Positions 19,736-30,751 are shown, numbered from the stretch's first letter. The stretch: 64,000 bases of DNA from Peromyscus leucopus (GCF_004664715.2 NC_051082.1:8004498-8068497); one strand, 5' to 3'. Translations and numbers: made by a program. The notes: generated by a model not told the origin, from the sequence alone.

Positions 19736-20672
19736 TTGCATCCAGTTGAGAGTTAAAACCAGCCGGCACAATCTGCTTGTACAAGACATCCCTCGTCCTC
19801 TGCATAGCTCCCTCTGGACCATTCAGACCTGCTTTTGTCCCACTACTGTGGCAGAGTTTGAGGTGGGATGTCTTTGGAGTACAGCATCGAGGCACTTAGC
19901 CTGGGCTCTCTCACAGTGAGTTATTTTGGAAAAAAATAGAGCAATCAGATGTTTCCCCCCACCCTGCCAAGATTAATCCCCCTACTAGCTCATCCTATGT
20001 TCTTCACTATGCTGAGAAAGCATGTCTCTCCTGCTGTGATATTGGCCTTAATTCATGCCAGGAAGGTGGGGTGGGAAGAGGAAAATGTGTGCCCCCCCCC
20101 ACTCCATCATAATGATCTCACCCTGTATTTTCATGAGTCCTGAGCCATTAGTTTCCCTAGGAGACAGGATTTCCCTGAGGGCTCATGCTGAGCTTCACTG
20201 TTCTGTGCTTCTAGGTGCCCCTGGAGGCGCTCACCAGGGCCAGAGCAAGGCTGTGTGTTGAAGTGCTCTGCTGGCTGATAATTGACGGGAAAGTTGCTGC
20301 TATTGGCAAAACAAGAGCATTTTAAACCCATGCCATGTTCCCCCCACAGATTACACCTGTCCAGGGTGCCGCACAGTCACCCATGTTCATGAGACAAGAG
20401 GTACAAAGATGAAATGTGGGTGACTGGAAGCCTGGAATATTCCAAATGATGGTTTTGCACAGTGTTCTGTCTGCATACCTGACTGCTCTGTTTCTGGCAT
20501 TCAGGAAACTGGTGCTAGGTTGGGCTAGATTTGGGCTAGATTTAAGCTGCTGTAAATGCATTCCCGGGATTGTAAATACATCCATGGGCACCACCCCCAA
20601 CCACAAACTAACATGGAGAGGAGGGCTAACTCCAATACATAAGTTTAAGTGTTAAAAAAAATTTTTTCCCCT
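19736..20672. other. Unique non-coding sequence
   Basis: No gene or repeat was recognised. Short frames are unsupported. Confidence 0.45.
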
Positions 20673-20957
20673 CTGGGATGGAGAAATGGCTCAGTGGTTA
20701 AAGCCTTGCCTCACAACCATGAGGATCTGAGTTCAAATCCCCAGAATCCTAATAAAGCTAGGCACCAGTAGCACACATCTGTAATCTCCTACAGCAGAAA
20801 GGGAGATGGAGGCAGGAGCATCTCCCAAAGCTGGTGGGCCAGCCAGCATGGAGAACAACAGAGAGACCTGTCTTGAACAAGATGGAAGGCAAGGTCCTAC
20901 CCCAAAGATCATCTTCTAACCTCCACACATGTGCCATGGCATGTGCACACTCACACC

Positions 20958-20958
<1 letters not shown>
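20673..20958 (+). repeat. B3/B1 composite SINE
   Basis: It starts with the tRNA-derived head 'tggagaaatggctcagtggt' and 'gaggatctgagttcaaatcc'. It continues with a B1-like middle ('gtagcacacatctgtaatct', 'ggaggcaggagcatctccca') and ends with 'cacatgtgccatggcatgtg'. The order indicates an old composite SINE whose tail seeded the CA repeat that follows. Confidence 0.7.

Positions 20959-21004
<46 letters not shown>
20959..21004 (+). repeat. (CA)n microsatellite
   Basis: About 22 CA units extend the SINE tail. The ORFs encoding THTHTH and VCVCVC are artefacts. Confidence 0.95.
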
Positions 21005-21010
<6 letters not shown>

Positions 21011-21819
21011 TCAAACGTGCACCCATATCACACATCAATAATGTATTTACCCATAATGCAATATGCTAAATGCTAATCATGGTAACTTTGGAAAAGAAAA
21101 TAGTTTCGTAAATGCATGTTATTATCATTAGAAGGAGACATGACGATTTCTTCTATCCCCTTGTGCTGTGACTGGTCACGGGAAATGGCTGACTCTGTCT
21201 ACCATTGATCCCACTCGGTTCTGTATGGGCTCCACCAGCTCTGTGCTGTGGTCCCTCCTCAGAGCTTTCCCATCTCCCACCGTCTTACCTCCCTCCACAC
21301 CTCAGGACCTCAGGCTGAACAATAGGACTCACTAAAGTCCCCTCTCACTTTTCTCTGTTGAGATTCAGTGCCAGCTCTCTACCCTGCCCCCGTCAGGCGC
21401 TTCCATTAGGATTACAAAGGGACTACATTGTAAGTCAAAAACTGTACATTTAAATGTGTGCACACACTGTGCATTTGTTGTAATAGGTGTGTCCACCACA
21501 ACATAGGTCCTTTACAGTGTGTTTGTTATTATATATTTATGGTAATATACTGTTACACACATTTAGCATAATACATATTCAATATATTTAGCTATGCCAC
21601 ATCACATATCCATACTTGTGTAATTTCATGTTAATTTGTAACTAGATATTACATATTTGTCACACTCTATTATAGTCCCTATTTGGTACAAACAAACAAA
21701 TGTACATGTTACTACATTCCCACTGATGTCAACCTGATTTTTCCCAGGCCAGCTGAATTCCTGAGTCACCTTAATGGTATGCCTACCAGGAAAGAGAAAA
21801 AACAAACCCACCAGCAACC
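21005..21819. other. AT-rich unique sequence
   Basis: No gene was recognised. Bases 21440-21720 are strongly AT-rich with imperfect TATTA words. Confidence 0.45.
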
Positions 21820-21992
21820 CATGCACACTCCACACATGCACACACAAATGCATATACACATACACTCAAACATATATACACCTATGCACACAGATACAAC
21901 ACATACATTCATATATGCACACATTACACGTATGTGTGTGTGCACATACACACAGATACACAAATACACAGATATACACACACAAACATCCC
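21820..21992 (+). repeat. Degenerate CA/CATA-rich simple repeat
   Basis: A 170-bp imperfect (CA)n/(CATA)n tract. It gives rise to His/Thr- and Cys/Val-rich open frames on both strands that should be ignored. Confidence 0.85.
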
Positions 21993-22149
21993 TGATCCTT
22001 AGCGGATGGAAGATCTTAATAATTCTAAGACACACTGTTTTCATAATAGGGAAGCACACCACACACAGGAGCATAAAGGCATAGCTCCAGGGGTCATCTC
22101 AAAACCCACGCCCACGTGACCGCCACCAGTCAGGAGGTAGGTGGGTGCC

Positions 22150-22412
22150 AGTCTCTTAGAAGATAGCAGCCACCTCAACTCCACCTTAATTTTGAGACAT
22201 GCTCTCTCACTGAACCTGGAACCCATGGGGATTGCACTAGGCTGACTGGTCAGCAAGTCACAGGCATCCCCCTGCCTCCTCCTTCCCAGCACTTGGATCA
22301 CAGAAAGGCACCGGCTCTCCTGGCTTCTTATGCAGGTGCTGGGATCTGAACTCGGGTCCTCACACTTGTGTGGCGAGCACTTTACACACAGAGCCACTTC
22401 CCTAGGCTTCAC
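22150..22412 (-). repeat. B4/RSINE-like SINE (antisense)
   Basis: The reverse complement runs from a tRNA/ID-like head ('gtggctctgtgtgtaaagtg', 'gtgaggacccgagttcagat') into a B1-like body. On the plus strand these are 'gctgggatctgaactcgggt' and 'tcctcacacttgtgtggcga'. It is nearly complete but diverged. Confidence 0.75.
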
Positions 22413-22920
22413 ACTCTTCACAGCCAGAAATATAAGCAAAGGAAATGACAGTGTTTTCCATTCGAAGCCCAATTCCTCTTAATCCCTTTCATCTCCTGGA
22501 TGAAAATATCTATGTTTTGTTTTGCTATTTCCAGGCAGAGCTTCCTGTTGGACCATGGCACTGGCCATGAAGCTTTTCCCTTAAATGGCACAGCCCTGCT
22601 GTCTGGCGTTTTTTTCTACAATCTTTGGATTCCTCTGCAAATAGCTGATGCTGGTGTTTCTTGCTCTTCCAAAAGCTTCAAAGGGGAGTCTGCAGACGAC
22701 AACCAAATTCCACTGAGTCCCTCCACAAGGATCCCGAATGGTTTATTGACTGAATCAACAGTTATGGATCCAAGTTGGCTGCTGGAGCCAGATGGCTAAG
22801 TCTGTAAAAATTCAGATGATGATGATTACACAAAAATGACCACAGCTGGCAGGGACCCCCCCAAAGGCTGTGAGATTTAAGATGTGTCCAGATCACACAG
22901 CAGATCTTTACTTCCAAGAT
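22413..22920. other. Unique non-coding sequence
   Basis: A 99-codon frame at 22500-22799 has no recognisable domain or splice context. Nothing else was seen. Confidence 0.4.
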
Positions 22921-23033
22921 AAAAAGGAGGAAAAAAAAACAAAAAACAAAAAAACACTAAGAGGAACAAGCCAGAAAATCAGCCAAGAAAAACAAAAAAC
23001 AAAAACAACAACAAAAAAAAAAAAAAAAAAAAA
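22921..23033 (+). repeat. A-rich tract
   Basis: An (A)n/(AAAAC)n-rich stretch ending in an A-run of about 20. It is probably the remnant of a retroposon tail. Confidence 0.8.
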
Positions 23034-23280
23034 CGCTCCTGTGGGGTTTTCCTGCACTGTGGCCACTCTGCATTCTCTTCTGTTACCCTCTTCTTATTTG
23101 TTTACTTCCCACACACTTAAGACCTCTATCCCCTCTATTTACCCTCTTTATAGTTTCATTCACATGTATGTATGTGTGTACGTGTGTACATGCATCATTC
23201 AACACCCTTAGCATCAGGGTTTAACAATAATTTGTGATTCCCATCTCACCCTAGGAGGCTAACACCAAGAACATAACAGA
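23034..23280. other. Short unique stretch
   Basis: Nothing was recognised beyond a GTAT-rich patch near 23165-23195. Confidence 0.35.
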
Positions 23281-23512
23281 GGGCCAGAGAAGTGGCTCAG
23301 CAGTTAAGAGCACTTCCTGCTCTTGCAGAGGACCCAGGCCCAGTTCCCAGCACCCACATGGTGCCCTTAACTACCTGGAACTCCAGTTCCAGAGGCTCTG
23401 GTGCCCTCTTCTGGCCTCCACAGGCATCTGCACCCACGTGTGCGGTGTACATAAACTCATGCAGGCACACACACATACATACAATAAATAATGAATACAT
23501 ATTTTAAAAAGG
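23281..23512 (+). repeat. B2-superfamily SINE (B3-type)
   Basis: The head 'ggccagagaagtggctcagc', then 'gcagaggacccaggcccagt', 'aactccagttccagaggctc', 'tgccctcttctggcctccac' and a CA-rich tail with AATAAATAA give a nearly complete element. The stretch GTGCCCTCTTCTGG at 23401-23414 is the B2 version of a CTCF core. Confidence 0.9.
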
Positions 23513-23514
23513 AA

Positions 23515-23905
23515 AACAGCCAATGTTGGAAAAGATAGGAGAAAGTGGAACCTTTGCTCACTTCTAGTAGGCGTGTAAACTGGTACACCCACCATGGAAA
23601 TCAGTATGGATGTGTCTCATGCAAATAATAACAGGACTATCATGTGACAGTACTGTACCACTCCTGGGTATTTTTCTAGAGGACTCTATAGCAGCATACC
23701 ACAGAGATCTTTGAAGCACAATTCACAACAACCAAGATATGGAATCAGCCTAGATGCCCATCGACTGATGAATGGATAAAAGGAACAGGGTACACAGGTA
23801 TAATGGAGTTTTACACCGCTCTATAGAAAAATGAAATCAGAACATTTGTAAGAAGCATGGATTAAACAGAAAATCATTATGCTAAGCAAAAAATCCAGAC
23901 TCTGT
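23515..23905 (+). repeat. L1 ORF2 3' end fragment
   Basis: Landmarks in order are 'aactggtacacccaccatgg', 'ccactcctgggtatttttct', 'acaattcacaacaaccaaga', 'gcctagatgcccatcgactg' and 'gatgaatggataaaaggaac'. These define the ORF2 C-terminal region of L1. The frame is broken and no 5' part is present. Confidence 0.9.
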
Positions 23906-24092
23906 TTTCTTAATTGCCCCATCCGACTCCCTGAGAGTCAGAGCCATCTCCCAGTTCTGTCCTTTGAGTCAATGCAGATTTGTCCAGAAGACCTGTATAT
24001 CTTGATGCTCCCGTGCAGGCTTTCACTAGAGAAGTCTCCAGGCTGCTAGCAGCCTGTACCCTGAGACCATTTCTAGTGACCCACTCTTGGTA

Positions 24093-24094
<2 letters not shown>
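23906..24094. other. Short unique stretch
   Basis: Nothing was recognised. Confidence 0.35.
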
Positions 24095-24127
<33 letters not shown>

Positions 24128-24139
24128 TGTGTGTGTGTC
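24095..24139 (+). repeat. (TG)n microsatellite
   Basis: About 22 TG units with one A interruption. Confidence 0.95.
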
Positions 24140-25103
24140 AACAAACAAGGAGTGACCTTGAAATCTGCAGTGAAGTCCCCCTGTGTCAGCTGTCTACGTG
24201 CTGAGAAGCCAGCTCTGCAGGGTACCAGGGAAACATGACCAGGCATGCAGAGCCAGGTTGAGGGAGATGTCATTAGTCAGACAGAAAGGCCAGCAGCACC
24301 CAGGGAGTGTGTGCCCAGAAAGCTAGGATATGTCACCCAAGCAGCGCTATGAGAAGGCCACCTGACGCATGCTACCTCCAAAAGAGCCGTGTTATAATGA
24401 AAATAAAGAATGAGACAGGGGCAGCAGATGCCATCCATCACTCTTCTGCAGGTCTGGGGACACTCTTACTAAGGGACCTCTGTGCTGCCCTGTACTCTAC
24501 AAACCAACAACACACAAGAATCCCAACTCTATGGGCTGACAAAAGCTGATGAACTCCATCCGATGCTAGCTTCATGCAGATCCAGCTGCTCCACATCTGC
24601 AAACTAATGTCTGTTTTTTGTTTTGTTTTGTTTTGTTTTATATCCATATCTGTTTTAACACAGCTTGAGAGTCAGGGAAGTCACAGAGGGCAAGGGGAGG
24701 GTGAAGCGGAGTTCTAAACCTGTGCTCCCAGATCTGGGAAAGGCAGGGCCATGCTCTGACCAGATGGGGGAAGTGGGAAGTTCCTGCGCCTGGCACTTTC
24801 CTTCCAGACTCCCACACCCACCACGTTCATAGGTCACGATCATGATGCCCCAGGAAGCTCCAGTTCCAGGTCTTTTGACCCGGAGACAGAGAGATAGTGG
24901 CATGAGTTTCATGTATGTGGCTGTTGAATTACGCCTATCATAAAGAAAAGGGAAGCAAGATTCTCATCTCTCGGTGTCTTACTTTTGTTCATTTTACTGG
25001 AGGATGAAGCATTATGGAAGAGAGTACTGTTTGAGCCTGCAGAGCCCCAACAGAAGAACAGCGCGCCGTGGAAGAGCGGTCGAAAGAGTCAACAATGTGG
25101 CTG
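24140..25103. other. Unique non-coding sequence
   Basis: No gene was recognised. A (TTTTG)n pentanucleotide tract lies at 24613-24639. Confidence 0.5.
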
Positions 25104-25104
25104 C

Positions 25105-25270
25105 CATTTGGTGAGCACCTGTAATATTCCCATCACTGCACCAGACACCTTAAATGCATTTTCTCTAAACCTTCACAATGAGCCTACAAGGGTAAATATC
25201 ATTTCCATTTTCTAAAGGGAACTCACAAAAGCTGCGAGAAATCAGAGTGTACACAAGGTCAGGGAGACAC
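25105..25270 (+). repeat. MIR SINE (sense)
   Basis: The segment has 'ggtgagcacctgtaatattc', 'gcaccagacaccttaaatgc', 'cacaatgagcctacaagggt' and 'tttccattttctaaagggaa', then 'acacaaggtcaggga'. This traces the full MIR consensus from the 5' region through the core. Confidence 0.8.
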
Positions 25271-25554
25271 GTGAAGGGCAGCGTCAATATGTTAACCCCT
25301 ACCTGTCCAAAGTCTTCTGTGTGCATTACACCCAAGCGTACCGCCAATTGCCCCCGAGTGCAAATGCCCTGTCCAGACATTCGTCCTTGTAAACAATGCC
25401 CCCAGCAGGACCATAGCTCAAACATAACAGGAATTTCTCATTCAAGTGGTATTTCAAAGGCAAATCTCCTTAGTGGTGAACAGCTCTTTCTAAACAGTGA
25501 CATAATGACCCAAACCCTTCTATCTCCTGGCTTCACCATCTTCAAAAACACAAG
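25271..25554. other. Unique sequence
   Basis: A 155-codon open frame from 25247 to 25714 crosses a MIR and a SINE remnant and has no domain. It is not considered a gene. Confidence 0.4.
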
Positions 25555-25555
25555 G

Positions 25556-25668
25556 GCTGGCCTGGGATGTACTTCATTGGTAGGATGCTTGCCTAGCAGG
25601 CAGGAAACTTTGTGTTTGACCCCAGTTCCACATGAACTTAGCATGGTGACAGACACCTGGGCATTTTT
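25556..25668 (+). repeat. B4/ID-like SINE fragment
   Basis: The tRNA-derived head 'tgtacttcattggtaggatg', 'cttgcctagcaggcaggaaa' and 'tttgaccccagttccacatg' is followed by a short B1-like stretch. Confidence 0.65.
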
Positions 25669-26005
25669 CCCCCCTAAACACTTATTAGTATATGTGCTTG
25701 TGGAAGATGTTTAAGAGGCCTCAGACACATGTATGTATGTATGAAAGTGTAATGAGTACAGAGTGCGAATCAGTCTTCTTTTCCAGCACAGGTGTGGATC
25801 CAGCTGTGAGACCTGTCACAGCTGGTCTGAGGACTATGGATGAGTGTTATGTTCCAACGAGAACGCTGTCATCTCTCTGGAAGATGAGGACAATAGCGTT
25901 CCTTACAACACTGTAGAGGCTTCTATAACACTGTTTCTCAAATGCCTCCAAAAACACATTAACAACAAGATAAAAATGATGGCATTTATAATTTACTCCT
26001 ACTTA
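25669..26005. other. Unique sequence
   Basis: Nothing was recognised. Confidence 0.4.
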
Positions 26006-26157
26006 GGCATCGTGGTACACACTTGTAATCCTAGAAGCCAGGGGAAGAGGGTTGTGAGTTCGAGGCCAGCTAGACTACATAACACAAACCTACCCCCCCC
26101 CCAAAAAAAACCCCAAAAAGCAAACAACAAAACAAAACAGAGAAACAAAGCAAAACG
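26006..26157 (+). repeat. Old B1-like SINE
   Basis: 'taggcatcgtggtacacact', 'tgtaatcctagaagccaggg' and 'tgtgagttcgaggccagcta' are followed by a C-run and a CAAAA-rich tail. The element is diverged and monomeric. Confidence 0.7.
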
Positions 26158-26159
26158 AT

Positions 26160-26640
26160 AATTTTAGAGATGTTTCTTGGTGCAGGAAGAGGTCATAGCT
26201 GATTTTGAGATAACTAAACCCCACGTGAAGATGCTCCCTCCCCTGATTAGAACAAAGTTAGCCCAGTTTCTTCTGGGCTGCGCCATTTCATCTTCCTCCC
26301 ACTCAGAGGTGCTGTCTGGTTTCAGGAACATCTGCTGTTGAGACAGGAACTTTCTGTGTTTCTATCATTTAAGACAATTATGTCAACTGAAACCTTCCCA
26401 GGGCCTTCTCCAAACCCATGAGATAATTAGGAGGGCCACAAGGTCATTTGCATAATCAACAATGATTTGCATATACTTTGCATACAGCCTACCTTGCTCT
26501 GTGTCATTGTGTATTGCTTGATTTTTGGAAAGCTTTTGCATTCATTTTTATATAATATAACAACAGGCAAAGGTCTCAGGCCATACAAGGGATGCAGTCT
26601 CCCAGAGTCCCCAGAGCTAGGACGAGGGGACATTTGTCAA
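26160..26640. promoter_or_regulatory. Candidate regulatory element with clustered octamer sites
   Basis: This is repeat-free DNA with three octamer-type sites in 38 bp: ATTTGCAT at 26446-26453, ATTTGCAT at 26465-26472 and CTTTGCAT at 26476-26483. A SOX-like AACAATG lies between the first two, at 26458-26464. Homeodomain-type words (gataattag, atgtcaactg) lie upstream. POU plus SOX site clusters are typical of neural and stem-cell enhancers. Activity is inferred, not shown. Confidence 0.4.
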
Positions 26641-26794
26641 TAGCTACTGTATGCTTACAAATGATGTTCGGCTAAACCCGCTGGATCAGAAATTTGGCTA
26701 GGGTCCCATGGTTGGGGGCCACGTGACTGGTCTGGATCTGGAAGTAGCCTTGTCAGGAACTGTTTGGCCTCCCTGGGTGTCTCTAAGGTACAGC
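26641..26794. other. Short unique stretch
   Basis: Nothing was recognised. Confidence 0.35.
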
Positions 26795-26892
26795 CAAGGT
26801 TGACAGCCACTTATTTTAACTTGACAGCAACCTGTGCAGAAGTATTCCCTACCTCATGCTGAAGGTGGAAACCGAGACTTGGAGGACAGGAG
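26795..26892 (+). repeat. MIR-like fragment
   Basis: 'ttattttaacttgacagcaa', 'cctgtgcagaagtattccct' and 'ggtggaaaccgagacttgga' fit the middle of MIR (cacaacaaccctatgaggta, gaggaaactgaggc) with heavy divergence. Confidence 0.45.
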
Positions 26893-26995
26893 AAACAGCT
26901 CAGTGTTTTTAACTTTAAGAGTCGAATATTTCCTCACATTCATATGCCGGATTCTATAAGCATCCTGTGTGTTTAGCTTTTGAAAAGGCTTTAAA
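26893..26995. other. Short unique stretch
   Basis: Nothing was recognised. Confidence 0.35.
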
Positions 26996-26997
26996 AT

Positions 26998-27262
26998 GCT
27001 TATATTTATTTATTGTTAGTGTGGGTATGCATGACCATGTGTGTATGAACGTGCGCATGCATTCGTGGGTGTGCACGTGTATGTGTGAAAATGTGTGTTT
27101 ATGGATTCTTGTGTGCGCATACCACGGTGCATGTGTAGGGTCAGAGGACAGCTTTGTGGGTTGGTCCTCTCCTTCCACATTTTACACAGGTTCGAGGGTC
27201 TAATTCCATTTGTCAGGCGTTCACAGCAAGCACTGTTTCCCACGGGGCCATCTTGTCAGCCC
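26998..27262 (-). repeat. B3-type SINE with GT-rich tail (antisense)
   Basis: The plus strand has a GTG/TGCA-rich tail (27018-27140), 'tagggtcagaggacagcttt', 'tcctctccttccacatttta' and, at the head, 'gccatcttgtcagcccc'. Its order is a reversed B3. The ORFs crossing the tail are artefacts. Confidence 0.75.
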
Positions 27263-27639
27263 CTGGAATGACTTTTAAAAGAAGGGATTCATAGAACCAT
27301 TTCATAGATGAATAAGCAGAGGCATGAAAAATACATTTCCTGAGGTGCCTTTACTGACGTGAGACTGCCTTCAAGACAGATCCCTTTGCCGGAGTTAGGA
27401 TTAGATGGTGCTAATATCTCAACTTGGGCTCAAGCCTCCGATTTACATACGCTCCATCCTGAGTGATCCCTGAGTATTCGCTTTTGTTTCCAGAGGTCCT
27501 GGGATGGGCTGGTGATGGGCTGGACTCTGGGAGATCATCTAGAAAATGCTGAGGATTGGAAGGTAGTGTGAGTCAGTAAGGCTGAAGATCAGACAGCTAG
27601 GAACAGGTGACTAGATTTTGTGGTTTGGAAGGCTGGTTC
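27263..27639. other. Unique sequence
   Basis: Possible MIR trace at 27300-27350. Nothing else was recognised. Confidence 0.4.
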
Positions 27640-27762
27640 TTTTTCCTTTCTCCCTTCCTCCCTGCTCCCCCCCCATTTCCCCCTCTGCAACCCTCCCTCC
27701 CTCCCTCTCTCCCTCCCTTCCTGCATCTTTCCCTTCTCTCCTTCTCCCCTTCCCTCATTTGC
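27640..27762 (+). repeat. Pyrimidine-rich (CCCT/TTCC)n tract
   Basis: About 120 bp with only thymine and cytosine apart from a few interruptions. A polypurine-polypyrimidine tract of this kind can form triplex DNA. It produces spurious Pro/Ser- and Glu/Gly-rich frames. Confidence 0.9.
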
Positions 27763-28916
27763 TCTTATTCCTTCAGTTTGTATTGAGCTCTGTATCAGAG
27801 ACACTAAGACTAGGGGCTGTGTCTTAGCCTCTGCCGCTCTCCAGTCGATAGCAGAGTTTTGAAGGAACTTGCGGTTTTAGCTTTGCTGGTGTTCCCCACA
27901 CGGGAGGTGATGGGAGGCAATAGTTTCTGTACCCCGAAGGGAAGAATGAGGACATCATTTGTAAGTTGTGTTAATTTTTTTTTTTTCTCGTCATCTGGTT
28001 GGCAGCAAGAAGAAGCCAAAGCCATCACATTTCTCCAGCCAAGCATGCTCCTGAAATGGAGTGTTTTGGCGGCATGCCAGTCAAATATAAATCCGTTCAT
28101 TCAATCCTTCCTGGACCCCTGCCAGGTGCACGTCTCCTGTGTAGATGATGGAGATGTGTTAAAACCCTTTTATCTGTGGCAACCTGAGTGATGAGAAGCA
28201 GTTGGTCCACAGGGATTGGGGGACAGTGATCTTAGCAAAGGGAATGGGAAAGTGCAGAGCTTGGGGTGGAGGTGGGAGCTTAAGGGGCAGTGAGACAACA
28301 TGGCTCATGTTGAATGGAGTGGGGGAAGGGTCACGGTGATGGGTGAGAGCCAGGAGGAAGAGTATGGTTGCTATTCCGACTGCAAGAGAGGCCACTGGAT
28401 AGATAGATGGCTTTACCAGAGAGGGGATAAGATCTAAGAATCTCCAGCACTCTGCTGCTGTAGGGAACACACAGAGAGAGAGTAGGGACAGGAGTGAGAG
28501 CCCAGGACGGAGCTCTGAGGTGATGGAAAGATGCAGGTAAGAGATGATGATGGGTCCTTGCTGAGGGCAGTAGCACTGGAGAGGACTGGAGAGGGGTGTC
28601 GAGTCCTTTACAGGACTTGTGCTGCTCGAGTGAAGACATGTCTTCTAGAGGGAAAGACTGGGGCGGGGCATGGGGACATGGGGCACTCCCTAGCAACTCA
28701 AGCTCAGCGCTGTCCTCTGTTGCATTCCTTTGAAGGAAGTTCGCCAGTGGGCCGCAAAGGTTCTGAGATGTCCTGCAATGGGGTTAGAGCTGCTTGACTT
28801 TGCGTGGTACCACGTGTTCCAAACTCACATGGCGATGACCTGAAGCTCTTCCTTGGATGACATCCAGGGTTAGCATGCTAGAGTCGGGTGTGTTTGTGTG
28901 CAGTTGTGTGTGTTTG

Positions 28917-28917
<1 letters not shown>
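27763..28917. other. Unique non-coding sequence
   Basis: Over 1 kb without a recognised repeat or gene. Open frames of 96-121 codons overlap each other on opposite strands, as expected by chance. Confidence 0.5.

Positions 28918-28918
<1 letters not shown>

Positions 28919-28974
<56 letters not shown>
28919..28974 (+). repeat. (GA)n microsatellite
   Basis: About 27 uninterrupted GA units on the plus strand, a homopurine run. Confidence 0.97.
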
Positions 28975-28976
<2 letters not shown>

Positions 28977-29195
28977 ACTGATTGATTGAGATGCCTGTAT
29001 TTGCCCAGGCTATGGTGGTAACTGACACATTCAGGCAGTTTTCTAAATTCTGATAAATGCGCTTTTGCTCTTTGTAACCCCCAAATCTCTGCCATGTTTA
29101 AGTCACCATCATATTCCCTTGAACTTGAACTCCTGCCCCATGGATTCGGGAGTATCTTCACAGTCAGAAAGCTGATGGGAAAACACAGCCATCTC
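28975..29195. other. Short unique stretch
   Basis: Nothing was recognised. Confidence 0.35.
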
Positions 29196-29300
29196 TTTCC
29201 TTCTTAGGGCCTTCAGAGGCTCCCCATTGCCTCCAGGATACATTCTGAGTGCTTGCCTGTGCCTTTCCCGTGCAGCTCTCAACGTGGATTCTGCCTGCTC
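29196..29300 (-). repeat. LINE L2 fragment (antisense)
   Basis: 'ccttcagaggctccccattg' and 'cctccaggatacattctgag' match the antisense L2 words ccagtggctccccattgcc and ctcaggataaagtccaaac. Confidence 0.5.
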
Positions 29301-29362
29301 ATTGGTTTCTTCACTTTGTGTCCAACTAAATTGAACGTTTAGACCCTTCTTTACACTCTCTC

Positions 29363-29904
29363 TGTAGCATGAATCTTCAAAGTTCTTATTAATAAAATCA
29401 AACTCAAGGCCAGTTATCGGGGTCAATGCTGGTAGATCAGAGAGACAGAACAAGCCACAGCTATCTCACCTCGCCGGATCCTCAGCTGGTCTTGTCTCCT
29501 CAGACTGGAGGCCTGAGTCCTCATCCGGAATGGGTCTCAGCTGAACTGCTGCTCAAAAGCCTGAAGCTTAACCAGGCCAAATGCTTAACCAGCCAAATGC
29601 CTAACCAGCCAAATGCTTCTAGTTTCTGGTCCTCACGCCTTATATATCTTTCTTCTTTCTTCCACTACTCCCTGGGATTAAAGACTGGCTTTCTGGGATT
29701 AAAGGTGTGTATCACCATGCTTGGGTATTTCCAACATGGCCTTGAACGCACAGAGATCCAGAGGGATTTCTATCTCTGGAATGCTAGGATTAAAGGTGTG
29801 AGTGCCACCATTTTCTAGCCTTTGTATTTAGTGGCTGTCTGTTCTCTGACCCCAGATAAATTTATTAGAGTACACAATATTTTGGGGAACACAATACCAC
29901 CACA
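29363..29904 (-). mobile_element. Solo LTR, family C, copy 1 (antisense)
   Basis: The block starts TGTAGCATGAATC and ends ACCACCACA on the plus strand, so it has TG...CA ends. On the minus strand it has a U3-like part with embedded B1-like words, a TATA box (complement of ccttatatatc, about 29639-29649) and a TTAATAAGA near the 3' end. The flanking CTCTC on both sides could be a 5-bp duplication but lies in low-complexity DNA. A 16-17-bp unit is repeated three times at 29567-29615. A second copy is at 43.2 kb. Confidence 0.75.
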
Positions 29905-29967
29905 CTCTCTCACCTCTGATCTTCTGAGCATGTATGTTGTGTGCATGTTCCTGCATATGGTGACGTG
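29905..29967 (-). repeat. RSINE/B4-like SINE, left part
   Basis: The GTG-rich stretch 'atgttcctgcatatggtgac' is the tail-side of an antisense RSINE. It appears to continue at 30313 beyond an inserted LTR-like repeat. Confidence 0.45.
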
Positions 29968-30312
29968 TGTAAGTCATGTTTCTGTTGCTGTGGTAAAACA
30001 TGCAACCAAGGTCACTTATAGAAGAAACTGTTTTAATTGGCTTACAGTTTCAGAGGTTAGAGTCCACAATGGTGGAGCCAAGGCCTGGTGCCAGGAACAG
30101 CTGAGAGAGCACATCTCACATCTTGATCCACAAATACTAGGCAGAGTGAACTGGAAATGACACAAATCTGTTGAAACCACAAGGCTCGCCACTGTGACAC
30201 ACCTCCTCCCACAAGGCCACATCTCCTAATCCTTTCCAAACAGTTCCTTTTCTGGGGACCAACCATTTGAATGTGTGAGCCTGTGAGGGCCATTCTCGTT
30301 CAAACCACCACA
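29968..30312 (-). mobile_element. LTR-like rodent repeat, family A, inserted in a SINE
   Basis: It starts TGTAAGTC and ends CAAACCACCACA. Inside are 'ttctgttgctgtggtaaaac', 'aattggcttacagtttcaga', 'gtgacacacctcctcccaca' and 'aaggccacatctcctaatcc'. It separates two parts of an antisense RSINE-type element. Confidence 0.8.
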
Positions 30313-30538
30313 GGGTGCATGTGGGGGCTAAAAGCTGATGCTGTACATCTTCCTCTAAACCTGGGACTTGAGGATTGGCTAAACTGGTTAGCCAGCAAAC
30401 CCCAGGGAGCTGCCCCTCATCGGCCTTCCCAACACCAGTGTTCTAGGCACACTGCCATGCCTGTCTTTTTTACACCGGTTTTGGGAATTGAACTCAGGTC
30501 CTCATTTTGAGCCCACTGCTTTATGTCATGCCAGAAAG
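30313..30538 (-). repeat. RSINE/B4-like SINE, right part
   Basis: The plus strand has 'gtgcatgtgggggctaaaag', 'ggcacactgccatgcctgtc' and 'tgggaattgaactcaggtcc', the B1-like body and tRNA-derived head of an antisense RSINE. Confidence 0.65.
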
Positions 30539-30751
30539 AACTATCTGTGTCGGGTGGAGGGGCAAGTGGGTGAAAGGCACTTTCTAGACCCTTGTCAAGT
30601 GTAGGCTGCTGAGAAAGTCCGTCCACTTTTGGCCTCTTGACCCTGCAAACCCACACCTTGATAGGAGAGCCTTGAGATTGTCAGAGCTGGAAGGGGCTAA
30701 GAAGGGTCACCCCTCTTGTCTCTGGCTTTAGATCTAGTTCTATGTGGGGAC
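30539..30751. other. Short unique stretch
   Basis: Nothing was recognised. Confidence 0.35.

Noticed and set aside
21683..22084. 133-codon His/Thr-rich frame
   Set aside because: It is encoded mainly by a CA/CATA simple repeat.
25247..25714. 155-codon frame
   Set aside because: It crosses the end of a MIR and a B4 fragment, with no recognisable protein feature.
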